64,000 bases of DNA, taken from Enterocloster bolteae (GTDB lineage: Bacteria; Bacillota; Clostridia; Lachnospirales; Lachnospiraceae). The stretch spans positions 5,642,001-5,706,000 of the forward strand of contig NZ_CP022464.2 in assembly GCF_002234575.2 (NCBI RefSeq), given 5' to 3'. The translations under genes were made by a program, and so were the position numbers. The notes under the pieces are model-generated. The model made no database searches and was not told where the DNA came from. It was given only the letters and a program-made list of their open reading frames with translations. Below, in pieces: positions 1 through 7,792 of the stretch; within the stretch, counting starts at the first letter, position 1, and the number at the start of each line of letters is the position of its first letter.

Positions 1-220
1 CAATAAAACCGGGACAGATATACCTGCCTGTCATATCTACGTTGACAAGCCCATCATATTCCCCTATGCCGGCTATGCAGCCATCCTCAATGGCTATGTC
101 CCCAATCTCTGTGCGCTCCGTAAATACATTGACGATTGTCCCCCCTTTTAACACAAGGGATGCCTTTCTTCTTCCGGCAGCAACGTCCATCATTTTTTTT
201 AAATCATTGTATTGTCTCAC
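1..220 (-). CDS. ade: Adenine deaminase, N-terminal part (runs off the window)
   Basis: The first ~73 residues read leftward match the start of bacterial adenine deaminase, a metal-dependent amidohydrolase that turns adenine into hypoxanthine in purine salvage. The visible part includes the small N-terminal beta-sandwich with LVLKGGTIVNVF and ends in RYICPGFI, just before the metal-binding HxH expected in the missing part. The start is GTG at 220: AGGAGG lies at 228-233, 7 nt upstream, while the ATGs further in lack such a site. The catalytic core is outside the window, so activity cannot be judged. Another amidohydrolase is possible but the N-terminal pattern is typical of Ade. Confidence 0.85.
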   Translation of the reverse strand, partial: MRQYNDLKKMMDVAAGRRKASLVLKGGTIVNVFTERTEIGDIAIEDGCIAGIGEYDGLVNVDMTGRYICPGFI

Positions 221-392
221 ACAAATACCTCCTTCTGTTTATTCTTTAGCCCCCGATATATTTGATATCATAATACTATAATCCATATAAAAGTACAATA
301 TTCTGATATTATTAAATTTTTATTTAAATTATCAATACTTCTTCATCTATTTGGTTTTTCTGCAAAATTTTTACATTCTATCATTAAAATGC

Positions 393-420
393 TTGTATTT
401 CCGCATCATCGTGCTATAAT
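393..420 (+). promoter_or_regulatory. Sigma-A-type promoter of tRNA-Val
   Basis: TTGTAT (393-398) and a perfect TATAAT (415-420) are separated by 16 bp. The tRNA starts at 429, so transcription would begin almost at its 5' end, leaving a very short leader. Confidence 0.7.
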
Positions 421-428
421 AGTCTCAT

Positions 429-502
429 GGAAGTATAGCTCAGCTGGGATGAGCGTTCGCCTCACACGCGAAAGGTCATGGGTTCGAGCCCCATTACTTC
501 CA
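429..502 (+). tRNA. tRNA-Val (anticodon CAC)
   Basis: A complete 74-nt cloverleaf can be drawn by eye: acceptor GGAAGTA/TACTTCC, D stem GCTC/GAGC, anticodon stem TTCGC/GCGAA around loop CTCACAC (anticodon CAC, reading GTG), and T stem ATGGG/CCCAT around TTCGAGC. The discriminator is A502. CCA is not encoded, since T residues follow directly. It is a single tRNA gene with its own promoter. Confidence 0.92.
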
Positions 503-869
503 TTTTTCGTACCCTTTTTCAGTTTACGATTCCATTTCATTTTTCTTTCATCCCCCAAAGCCTGTTTTTTCCAGCCTCCTGATTTTTCCCTTGCAGCCTT
601 ATTTGTTTCCGCGGCTTTGTCCAGCGGGTGGAAATTATCAATTTTAAGATTTTCTTAATAATCTATTCAAAGAACATTCAAACATTCCGGAGGATTGCAT
701 GCTATACTAAGTACATAAGAAATGCACGAATGTTTAACAACTATCCTTCAACCCTTTTTGAAAATCCGAAAATCCTAAAGAAAATTGCTCCGTACCACCT
801 GGTACGGAGCTTTTTCTATGAATTCCATAATGTTTGACTTTCTCTATCTCCGGTATCCATCTACGGTAC
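503..869. other. Intergenic region, possible small RNA
   Basis: No credible protein gene is seen in these 367 bp. An extended -10 element (TG at 700-701, TATACT at 703-708) lies about 80 bp upstream of a strong hairpin with a T tract (787-816), which could delimit a roughly 100-nt transcript. There is no strong -35. The hairpin can equally serve the HAD gene from the other side. Confidence 0.3.
787..816. terminator. Rho-independent terminator, probably bidirectional
   Basis: GCTCCGTACCA (787-797) pairs with TGGTACGGAGC (800-810). TTTTTC follows on the plus strand, and AATTTTCTTT follows on the minus strand downstream of the HAD gene. Confidence 0.8.
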
Positions 870-1487
870 CTATCTCCGGTTCAGCCCTGCCAGAACTTCC
901 CTCAATTTCTCCACATTTCCATCATCAAAACAATATCCGTCCATCCCGCAGCGGCGCGCTCCCTCTATGTTAAGCTCAAGGTCATCCACAAAGAAGCATT
1001 CTTCAGGCTTCAGATGGAACCGCTCAAAGAGGTGGCCGTATATTTCCTTCTGTGGCTTCAGACACAGGACGTCGGCCGAGAACAGGATGCCGTCAAAACA
1101 GTCCACTGCGGGCAGCACGTCCTTATAGCAGCTCAAAAGGCGCACAGATGCATTGGAGCACAGATAGATGCCGTAGCCCATGGACTTAAGCCATCTTACC
1201 ACATCCTCCATTCCTTCCTTCTTATACATGTTGAACTCATGCCAGCGGTTGAAACACAGGGCGGCCAGACTGCGCTCCTCCTCTGTATCCAGGCGGGCCT
1301 GCATCTTTTTTAATGCCATATCCTCCGGCATTACTCCCAAGTCCAGCAGAATCCACTCAGGAGATACGAATATGGAAGTGCTGACCTTTTTCCTGGTCTC
1401 CTGGTCCTCTATGAAATGCCTGCACACTCCGTCCGCTATGTAGTCCACCAGGACATTTCCCATATCAAAAACAATGTTCTTAATCAT
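870..1487 (-). CDS. HAD-superfamily phosphatase, YihX-like
   Basis: A 205-aa cytosolic haloacid dehalogenase-type hydrolase (subfamily IA, variant 3). Motif I is FDMGNVLVD with nucleophile D8; the usual second Asp is Gly, as in the YihX glucose-1-phosphatase group. Motif II is CSNAS, motif III the Lys in LKPQKEIY, motif IV FVDDLELN. Length is normal for the family. The likely role is dephosphorylation of a small sugar phosphate, but the substrate cannot be read from sequence. It is a single gene ending at a strong terminator (787-816). Confidence 0.8.
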   Translation of the reverse strand: MIKNIVFDMGNVLVDYIADGVCRHFIEDQETRKKVSTSIFVSPEWILLDLGVMPEDMALKKMQARLDTEEERSLAALCFNRWHEFNMYKKEGMEDVVRWLKSMGYGIYLCSNASVRLLSCYKDVLPAVDCFDGILFSADVLCLKPQKEIYGHLFERFHLKPEECFFVDDLELNIEGARRCGMDGYCFDDGNVEKLREVLAGLNRR

Positions 1488-1553
1488 CCTATCCTCCTGC
1501 TATCTTTCATATATGATGGCTTTGCAGCCTCCAAGGGGAACATTTCACCATAT

Positions 1554-1582
1554 TCAAAAACCCGGGACAAGGCCCCGGGTTT
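1554..1582 (-). terminator. Terminator downstream of yajC
   Basis: Read leftward, AACCCGGG, a 7-nt loop and CCCGGGTT are followed by TTTGAA. It closes the scfA-scfB-tgt-yajC run. Confidence 0.75.
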
Positions 1583-1590
1583 CACGTCTC

Positions 1591-1869
1591 TTAGGCTTCC
1601 GGTTTTTCAACCTGGATAATGGCAGCCTTCTGCATAGGAATACGGCAGTTTTTATTGTTACCGAATTCCACAATGACTGTATCATCTGTCATGTCGATGA
1701 TAACGCCATAGAATCCGCTGCTGGTGAGAATGGTATCACCAACTGCAACGCTTTCCAGCAATTCCTTCTGTCTTTGCTTCTCCTTCTTCTGAGGACGGAT
1801 TGCCATGAAATATAACATACCTCCCAGAAGAACAATATAGAGAACCCAGAACATCGGACCACTTGTCAT
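1591..1869 (-). CDS. yajC: Preprotein translocase subunit YajC
   Basis: A 92-aa single-span membrane protein: one hydrophobic segment (about residues 4-22, ending in the family signature MAIRPQKKEKQ), then a short cytosolic beta domain with SVAVGDTILTSSGFYG. YajC is an accessory of the Sec translocase with SecD/SecF. I chose the ATG at 1869 because GGAGG sits 8 nt upstream; the GTG 18 nt further up overlaps that site. It follows tgt in the same direction, the usual tgt-yajC order. secDF is not in the window. Confidence 0.92.
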   Translation of the reverse strand: MTSGPMFWVLYIVLLGGMLYFMAIRPQKKEKQRQKELLESVAVGDTILTSSGFYGVIIDMTDDTVIVEFGNNKNCRIPMQKAAIIQVEKPEA

Positions 1870-1916
1870 TCCATTTTCCTCCTTCACACCTACCGCCGCC
1901 TCGCCGCAGTAGTTTC

Positions 1917-3077
1917 TTATTCATCAGACGCCGTACTGATCGCACGGCCGGAACCTTCCATACCGGCAAGCTTGGCCGCTTTATACTCAGCATAACGGTG
2001 TTCCTCGATGGCGTCGCGAATCTCTTTCATCATTGTATTATAAAAATACAAATTATGCAAGGTACATAATCTCATTCCAAGCATTTCTTTTGCCTTCAGC
2101 AGATGGCGTATATAGGCCCTGCTGTATGAACGGCAGGCAGGACAGCCGCATCCTTCTTCTATGGGACGGGAATCCAGCTCGTATTTCTGGTTAAACAGAT
2201 TCAGCTTGCCCTGGTTGGTGTACACATGGCCGTGGCGTCCGTTCCTGGATGGATATACGCAGTCAAAGAAGTCCACGCCCCGGTCAACCGCTTCCAGGAT
2301 ATTGGCCGGAGTTCCCACGCCCATCAGATATACAGGCTTGTCCTCAGGCAGGCAGGGCACTGTCACATCCAGAATATGGTACATCTCCTCGTGGCTCTCG
2401 CCCACCGCCAGTCCGCCCACTGCATAACCGTCCAAGTCCATTTCCCGTATAGTCCTTGCATGCTCCATACGTATCTCATCCACCACGCCGCCCTGGTTGA
2501 TGCCGAACAGCAGCTGCTGACGGTTCACCGTGTCCGGCAGGGAGTTAAGACGCTCCATCTCGGTCTTGCAGCGCGCCAGCCAGCGGGTGGTGCGCTCCAC
2601 TGAATGCCGGATGTAGTCGTCGCTTGCATGGCTGGGAGGGCATTCGTCAAACGCCATGGCAATGGTGGAACCCAGATTGGACTGAATCTGCATGCTTTCC
2701 TCAGGCCCCATGAATATCTTGTGGCCGTCGATATGGGAATTAAAGTAAACCCCTTCTTCCTTAATCTTGCGCAGTCCTGCCAGGGAAAATACCTGGAACC
2801 CGCCGGAATCCGTAAGGATAGGGCGGTCCCAGTTCATGAACCTGTGCAGCCCGCCAAATTCCCTTATAAGCTTGTCGCCGGTGCGCACGTGGAGATGATA
2901 GGTATTGGACAGTTCCACCTGGGTGCCGATTTCCCGCAGATCATCCGTTGATACAGCTCCCTTGATGGCGCCCACTGTTCCCACATTCATGAACACAGGC
3001 GTCTCCACGGTACCGTGTACTGTTTCCATACGGGCGCGCTTGGCACGCCCGTCCTTTGTTATGACTTGATATTTCAT
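1917..3077 (-). CDS. tgt: tRNA-guanine transglycosylase (queuine tRNA-ribosyltransferase)
   Basis: 386 aa, full length. It exchanges G34 for preQ1 in GUN-anticodon tRNAs, a step in queuosine synthesis, in the cytosol. Visible landmarks are D90 in TDSGGFQVFS (general acid/base), the nucleophile Asp in FDCVYPSRNGRHG, and the C-terminal zinc site with Cys in CGCPACR and CTLHN. The start ATG lies 14 bp after the scfB stop, so scfB, tgt and yajC are probably co-transcribed. Confidence 0.96.
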   Translation of the reverse strand: MKYQVITKDGRAKRARMETVHGTVETPVFMNVGTVGAIKGAVSTDDLREIGTQVELSNTYHLHVRTGDKLIREFGGLHRFMNWDRPILTDSGGFQVFSLAGLRKIKEEGVYFNSHIDGHKIFMGPEESMQIQSNLGSTIAMAFDECPPSHASDDYIRHSVERTTRWLARCKTEMERLNSLPDTVNRQQLLFGINQGGVVDEIRMEHARTIREMDLDGYAVGGLAVGESHEEMYHILDVTVPCLPEDKPVYLMGVGTPANILEAVDRGVDFFDCVYPSRNGRHGHVYTNQGKLNLFNQKYELDSRPIEEGCGCPACRSYSRAYIRHLLKAKEMLGMRLCTLHNLYFYNTMMKEIRDAIEEHRYAEYKAAKLAGMEGSGRAISTASDE

Positions 3078-3091
3078 ATGATATGCCTCAA

Positions 3092-4492
3092 TTATTCCTC
3101 ATCGTCTGCCAGGGCAGCTTTAATCATGATGGCGCACTCAATCCGCTTCTTCTGCATCTCACAGCCAATGTCATATGCCCCGTTGATGGAGCCGCTGAAG
3201 TTATACGCGTTGGCAGAACAGCCGCCGCTGCAGTAGAACCTGGCAAAGCAGTCCTTGCACCCCGGCTTGGCGTATACATTGCAGGTCTTGAACTCATCCC
3301 TGATATCCGTGTTCACAACACCTGTGTCCACATTGCCCATAAGGAATTTTTCATTGCCCACAAACTGGTGGCAGGGATAGAGATCGCCCCAGGGGGTCAC
3401 CGCCAGATACTCGGTGCCGGAACCGCAGCCTGCCATGCGCTTAGCCACGCAGGGTCCTGCCTTTAAGTCCAGCATAAAATGGAAGAAGTTGAATCCCCTT
3501 CCCTCCTTTTTACGCTTGATATACTCCAGGGCCAGGCGGTCGTATTCCTTTAAGATGGCCGGGATATCTTCCTCCTTGATGGCGTAATCCTCTGACGGGT
3601 CAGCCACCACCGGCTCCATGGACATCTGCTCAAACCCCAGATCCGCATAATGGAGCACGTCGTCTGCAAAGTCCAGATTGTTCCTGGTGAATGTACCGCG
3701 GACATAATAATTCATCTGCTTTCTGCTGTCCGCAAACTTCTGGAACTTGGGGACAATCAGGTCATAGCTGCCGCTGCCGTTACGGAAGGGGCGCATCTTA
3801 TCGTTGACATCCTTTCGTCCGTCCAGGCTCAGCACCACATTGCTCATCTCACGGTTGCAGAATTCCATTACCTCGTCATTTAGCAGAACACCGTTGGTTG
3901 TCAGGGTAAAACGGAATTTCTTGTGGTGGGCTTCCTCCTGTGAACGGCCGTATTCCACCAGCCGTTTCACCACATCCCAGTTCATCAGAGGCTCGCCGCC
4001 AAAGAAGTCCACCTCCAGGTGCTCCCTGTTTCCGGAATTGGCAATCAGGAAATCCAGTGCCTTCTTTCCCACCTCATAGCTCATGAGGGCGCGGCGTCCA
4101 TGATACTCGCCTTCCTCTGCAAAGCAGTAACGGCAGGCCAGATTGCAGTCATGGGCAATGTGCAGGCACAGTGCCTTCACCACCGTCTTCCTCTTCTTAA
4201 AGTCTACCACAAAATCCCTGTAAATATCCTTGGTAAGGAGCTGCTCTGCTTCAATCAGCTGACCGATTTCCTCCAGAGCCTCCTCTATATCCTCCTGGCT
4301 GTATCTGTCCTTCAGACAGACCCTTACCTCTTCCTTCACATATGAAGGCAGGGCAGCGGGCGCTTCCATCTCCGGAATCCGCTGTGAAACCAGCTGCACG
4401 GCGTCGTAGACCACCGGGTCCACCACATGGACGGATCCGCTGTTGACATCCAGGACAATATGATAACCATTATTTATATACTGATGAATCAC
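3092..4492 (-). CDS. scfB: SCIFF peptide radical-SAM maturase
   Basis: About 466 aa. It is a radical SAM/SPASM enzyme that installs thioether cross-links in the SCIFF peptide encoded just upstream. The N-terminal region carries the family pattern GYHIVLDVNSGSVHVVD (peptide-recognition part), followed by the radical SAM motif CNLACRYC (C-x3-C-x2-C), and a C-terminal SPASM region rich in Cys (CGSGTEY, PCHQF, CKDCFARFYCSGGC) for two auxiliary 4Fe-4S clusters. I chose GTG at 4492 because family members start right before HQY..NGY. An upstream ATG would add 31 residues that overlap a hairpin and look unlike the family. Confidence 0.93.
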   Translation of the reverse strand: MIHQYINNGYHIVLDVNSGSVHVVDPVVYDAVQLVSQRIPEMEAPAALPSYVKEEVRVCLKDRYSQEDIEEALEEIGQLIEAEQLLTKDIYRDFVVDFKKRKTVVKALCLHIAHDCNLACRYCFAEEGEYHGRRALMSYEVGKKALDFLIANSGNREHLEVDFFGGEPLMNWDVVKRLVEYGRSQEEAHHKKFRFTLTTNGVLLNDEVMEFCNREMSNVVLSLDGRKDVNDKMRPFRNGSGSYDLIVPKFQKFADSRKQMNYYVRGTFTRNNLDFADDVLHYADLGFEQMSMEPVVADPSEDYAIKEEDIPAILKEYDRLALEYIKRKKEGRGFNFFHFMLDLKAGPCVAKRMAGCGSGTEYLAVTPWGDLYPCHQFVGNEKFLMGNVDTGVVNTDIRDEFKTCNVYAKPGCKDCFARFYCSGGCSANAYNFSGSINGAYDIGCEMQKKRIECAIMIKAALADDEE

Positions 4493-4546
4493 GAATTTAC
4501 TCTCTCTTTCCAAGGGCCAGTGGCCCCAAATCCTGTGCATGGTAAA

Positions 4547-4575
4547 GCCCCTATAATCCCATCGACCATAGGGGC
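4547..4575 (-). other. Hairpin between scfA and scfB
   Basis: GCCCCTAT (4547-4554 on the plus strand) and ATAGGGGC (4568-4575) form an 8-bp stem followed leftward by TTTACC. A second small stem (GGGCCA/TGGCCC) lies at about 4514-4526. They sit in the 123-bp gap between peptide and enzyme gene and could act as a partial terminator or 3' stabiliser that makes more peptide than maturase (inference). Confidence 0.45.
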
Positions 4576-4615
4576 TTGCAACCAATTTCCTGTATGTATC
4601 TCTTCTGACCGGCGA

Positions 4616-4762
4616 TTAGCGGTTAGCGTTCTCGCAGCTCTGGTTTCCTACTGTACAGGATGTCTTGCAGGCTGACTGGCAGGAAGTCTGGCACTCGCCG
4701 CATCCGCCCTTCTTCATTGTGTCCTTTAAGGTATTGGTATTCAATGTCTTAACGTGCTTCAT
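4616..4762 (-). CDS. scfA: SCIFF ribosomal peptide precursor (six cysteines in forty-five)
   Basis: A 48-aa ORF with ATG at 4762, preceded by AGGAGG with 9-nt spacing. The N-terminal half MKHVKTLNTNTLK is the conserved leader. The C-terminal half holds six Cys at positions 21, 24, 28, 32, 36 and 43, with Thr/Ser between them. This is the SCIFF family, nearly universal in Clostridia, whose peptide is cross-linked by the maturase encoded next. The function of the mature peptide is unknown in general. It is the first gene of the leftward run and diverges from the TIGR04086 gene. Confidence 0.95.
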   Translation of the reverse strand: MKHVKTLNTNTLKDTMKKGGCGECQTSCQSACKTSCTVGNQSCENANR

Positions 4763-4932
4763 ACTACGGCACCTCCTATTCATTTAATATTATTAATTAT
4801 TTGAAACTATAATTCCTTGAAATTATAACACAGGTTAAAGTCCCTTGCAACGGTATTTTCAAAGGTTTGTCATATTAAAGGCTCCCCCGGGAATATACTG
4901 CAACATAGATTCTTTCAAAAGGAGAACAATAT

Positions 4933-5292
4933 ATGGAAAATGGTATTGTGAAGCCCATGCTCCGCTCCCTGCTCATCTCCTATGTGCTGTCAGGAATCCT
5001 TCTGGCTGCCCTGGCCTTTGCCCTCTATAAACTGCGCCTGAAAGAGGGACAGGTGAACCTGATGGTGTATGCCGTGTATCTTTTGACCTGCTTATGCGGC
5101 GGTTTTCTGGCGGGCAAACGCATCCGGCAGCGCCGGTTCTTCTGGGGGCTTCTGTCAGGGCTTCTGTACTTCCTGGTGCTTTTTGCAGTGTCCTGGGCCA
5201 TGAATATGGGGTCAGCCATTGATATGGAGCGGTCTGTCACCGTCATGGGCATATGCGCGCTGGGAGGAACCATAGGGGGGATGCTCAGTTAA
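4933..5292 (+). CDS. TIGR04086 family membrane protein
   Basis: 119 aa with four hydrophobic segments (about residues 10-30, 43-60, 68-88 and 98-117), the length and layout of the TIGR04086/YrzE-like family, which is typically found beside the SCIFF locus in Clostridia. AGGAG lies about 10 nt upstream of the ATG. Function is not known. It is transcribed away from scfA across a 170-bp gap that must hold both promoters. Confidence 0.8.
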   Translation: MENGIVKPMLRSLLISYVLSGILLAALAFALYKLRLKEGQVNLMVYAVYLLTCLCGGFLAGKRIRQRRFFWGLLSGLLYFLVLFAVSWAMNMGSAIDMERSVTVMGICALGGTIGGMLS

Positions 5293-5298
5293 TGTTCA

Positions 5299-5354
5299 AA
5301 AGAGAGAATACCTGATTCCAGTCATGGCCATGGAATCCGGTCATTCTCTCTTCT
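5299..5354 (+). terminator. Terminator after the TIGR04086 gene
   Basis: A long stem, AAGAGAGAATACC (from 5300) with GGTcATTCTCTCTT (to 5352), is capped by an inner GATTCCA/TGGAATC stem. The T-rich tail is modest. Confidence 0.6.
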
Positions 5355-5391
5355 CTTCCATCAGATGCCCTTTGCCGGGCCTTATTTTTTC

Positions 5392-5880
5392 TTATTTCTT
5401 TTTCTTCTTCACACCCGCATCTTCCAGGCTCCCCACAGCCTGTGCCAGCACAAAGACAGCACTTCCCAAAAACACGAACATGTCGCCCAGATTGAACACC
5501 ACCTTCTTAAGGGATTTCCATTCAATGGTGAAGTAATCCACCACATACCCGCGCACCACACGGTCGTACAGATTGCTGAGAGCGCCTCCCATCACAAGAG
5601 ACAGGCCCAGCTTCTCCCCGGTCTTTCCCTTATCCTGCATCATGGCTGCCAGTGCTCCGGCCATGGCCGAAATCACCATAAGCGGAATCCCCTTTACCAA
5701 TTCCGGTCTTTCCTTCATAAATCCGAAGGGAAAACCGCTGTTGTGGTTCTTATGAAGCTTTATAAATCCTTTGGCAGACGGCAGGTCCCTTGGAAACGTG
5801 TCGTCCTCCTGACCTTCCACCACGCTCTTGACCCCCAGGTCCAGGGCAGCCAGCCCGCCTATTATCCAGCCATAAATCAT
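5392..5880 (-). CDS. lspA: Signal peptidase II (LspA) homologue
   Basis: 162 aa with four hydrophobic segments. It carries the two lipoprotein signal peptidase motifs: SNLYDRVVRGYVVDY with catalytic D115, and FNLGDMFVFLG with D133. LspA cleaves the signal peptide of diacylated prolipoproteins in the membrane. The N-terminal half is unusual, with a hydrophilic stretch after the first helix (VEGQEDDTFPRDLP) and HNSGFPFGF in place of the usual N-x-GaaF pattern. The C terminus ends in a Lys run. With no rluD or other usual partner nearby it may be a second, specialised LspA. Confidence 0.8.
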   Translation of the reverse strand: MIYGWIIGGLAALDLGVKSVVEGQEDDTFPRDLPSAKGFIKLHKNHNSGFPFGFMKERPELVKGIPLMVISAMAGALAAMMQDKGKTGEKLGLSLVMGGALSNLYDRVVRGYVVDYFTIEWKSLKKVVFNLGDMFVFLGSAVFVLAQAVGSLEDAGVKKKKK

Positions 5881-5998
5881 AGATTCGCCTTCCTTTCCAC
5901 CCTTTTATTTCATTTTACTATGGTTTCACACCTCCGTCCAGTGAAAGGTTTCTGAATTCAAGCATATACTATAACAAATATCCTGCCCGAGGTGTGCC

Positions 5999-7750
5999 AT
6001 GGCAGACTGCCCATTTAATTCCGCCGACGAGAATATTGCTGATTTCATATACAGAATTGGAAGCCAGCAGCAGATAGTCGGCAATCCGGCCGATATTCCC
6101 TGTATGGATTATGTGAACGATGAATACAATATCATCTACACTCCTCTGGATACCGTAACCCCCATTTCCCTGGCCCGATACAGCTACTATACTGTACCCG
6201 GACTTTTTTCCCTTCTGGACAGTTCCAGCATGGAGGCCTCCGGCATACTTACCACCTTTGCCGCGCCTGCCCTGGGAAACAGGGGGCGCGGAACCCTAAT
6301 AGGTATCGTGGATACCGGCATTGACTATACCAACCCCTTATTCCGCTATCAGGACGGCTCCACCCGAATCGCCGGACTGTGGGACCAGAGCATCCCCACA
6401 GGAGAGGATGTCATTCCTCCCGGCGTGCCGGCCTATTATGAACTCAGCGGCGCCTCTTATGGCACTGAATTTACCAGGGAGCAAATCAACCAGGCCCTTG
6501 CCTCCGACAGCCCCCTGGACCTGGTGCCCTCCACAGACACCAATGGCCACGGTACCTTCCTGGCCGGTATTGCCGCCGGCGGCTCCCTGCCGGAACAGGA
6601 CTTCACTGGCGCGGCTCCGGAATGCGAGATCATAGTGGTCAAACTGAAACAGGCAAAACGCTATCTCCGCGAATTCTACCTTGTCAGCCAGGACGCAGAT
6701 GCTTATCAGGAAAATGACATCATGATGGGAATTAAATACCTGAGGGTGACCGCATTCCGCCTTGGACGCCCCCTCATCATCCTCATAGCCCTTGGCTCCA
6801 ACCTTGGAAGCCATGAAGGTACCTCACCCTTAAGCAGCGTTGTACAGGATGCCAGCCGTTTCCTGGGCCGGGCAGCGGTCATCGCGGCAGGCAATGAGAC
6901 AGGCCGGGCCCATCACCATTTCGGCACCATTCCGTCCGGACAGGAGTGGGATGATGTGGAAATCCGGGTGGGACCGGAGGAATCCGCCCGCGGTTTTTCC
7001 CTGGAGCTCTGGGCATCCACTGCCGATACCTACTCTGTGGGCTTTGTCTCCCCCAGCGGCGAGATAATCTCCCGTATTCCTATTATAGCCAGGAACGAGA
7101 CCTCTATCCCTTTTCTTCTGGAACCAACGGTCATTACGGTCAATTACCAGCTCATTGAATCCGGCGCCGGAAAACAGCTGATATTCATGCGTTTTAGAAA
7201 TCCTGTGGCCGGCATATGGAAGGTGCGGGTCTATAATACCCAATATTTTACAGGAGAATTCCATATGTGGCTGCCCTCCGAGGGACTAGTATCGGATGAG
7301 ACCGTATTTCTGCGTCCCACTCCCGACACCACCATTACCCTGCCCGGCAATACGGCCGCGCCCATTACAGTGGGGGCCTATAATCACCTGAACAACAGTA
7401 TTTACATCCACTCCAGCCGCGGCTTCACCCCTTCCGGTATTGTAAAGCCGGAGCTGGCAGCTCCAGGCGTCAATGTAATGGGGCCTTCTGTAGGCCGCAG
7501 AGCTGGCGGATCCGTACCCATGACCACCCGCAGCGGCACCTCAGTGGCTGCCGCCCACGTGGCCGGCGCCGTGGCCAGCCTCTTTGGCTGGGGAATCGTG
7601 GAGAGCAACCAGATTACCATGAGCCAGGCGTCCGTGAAATCTTATTTGATCCGGGGTGCAAGAAGAAATCCAGCACTCCGCTACCCCAACGAAGAATGGG
7701 GCTACGGAGCACTGGATTTATATGAAACCTTCCGGCGTATCAGGGAATAA
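5999..7750 (+). CDS. S8 family serine peptidase (Csp-like subtilase)
   Basis: 583 aa with a complete subtilisin triad: D105 (IGIVDTGIDY), H184 (NGHGTFLAG) and S515 (RSGTSVAAAH), with oxyanion N299 (AAGNE). There is a large insertion between His and Ser (about 210-500), as in the clostridial Csp germination proteases, which process or sense cortex-lytic enzymes during spore germination. There is no signal peptide, also Csp-like. The start has GAGG 6 nt upstream. It stands alone between oppositely oriented genes. A germination role is inferred from family only; it could be a general intracellular subtilase. Confidence 0.85.
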   Translation: MADCPFNSADENIADFIYRIGSQQQIVGNPADIPCMDYVNDEYNIIYTPLDTVTPISLARYSYYTVPGLFSLLDSSSMEASGILTTFAAPALGNRGRGTLIGIVDTGIDYTNPLFRYQDGSTRIAGLWDQSIPTGEDVIPPGVPAYYELSGASYGTEFTREQINQALASDSPLDLVPSTDTNGHGTFLAGIAAGGSLPEQDFTGAAPECEIIVVKLKQAKRYLREFYLVSQDADAYQENDIMMGIKYLRVTAFRLGRPLIILIALGSNLGSHEGTSPLSSVVQDASRFLGRAAVIAAGNETGRAHHHFGTIPSGQEWDDVEIRVGPEESARGFSLELWASTADTYSVGFVSPSGEIISRIPIIARNETSIPFLLEPTVITVNYQLIESGAGKQLIFMRFRNPVAGIWKVRVYNTQYFTGEFHMWLPSEGLVSDETVFLRPTPDTTITLPGNTAAPITVGAYNHLNNSIYIHSSRGFTPSGIVKPELAAPGVNVMGPSVGRRAGGSVPMTTRSGTSVAAAHVAGAVASLFGWGIVESNQITMSQASVKSYLIRGARRNPALRYPNEEWGYGALDLYETFRRIRE

Positions 7751-7792
7751 CCCTCTGTTCAGTAAGGTAAATGAGCCATGCAAAGGTATGAA

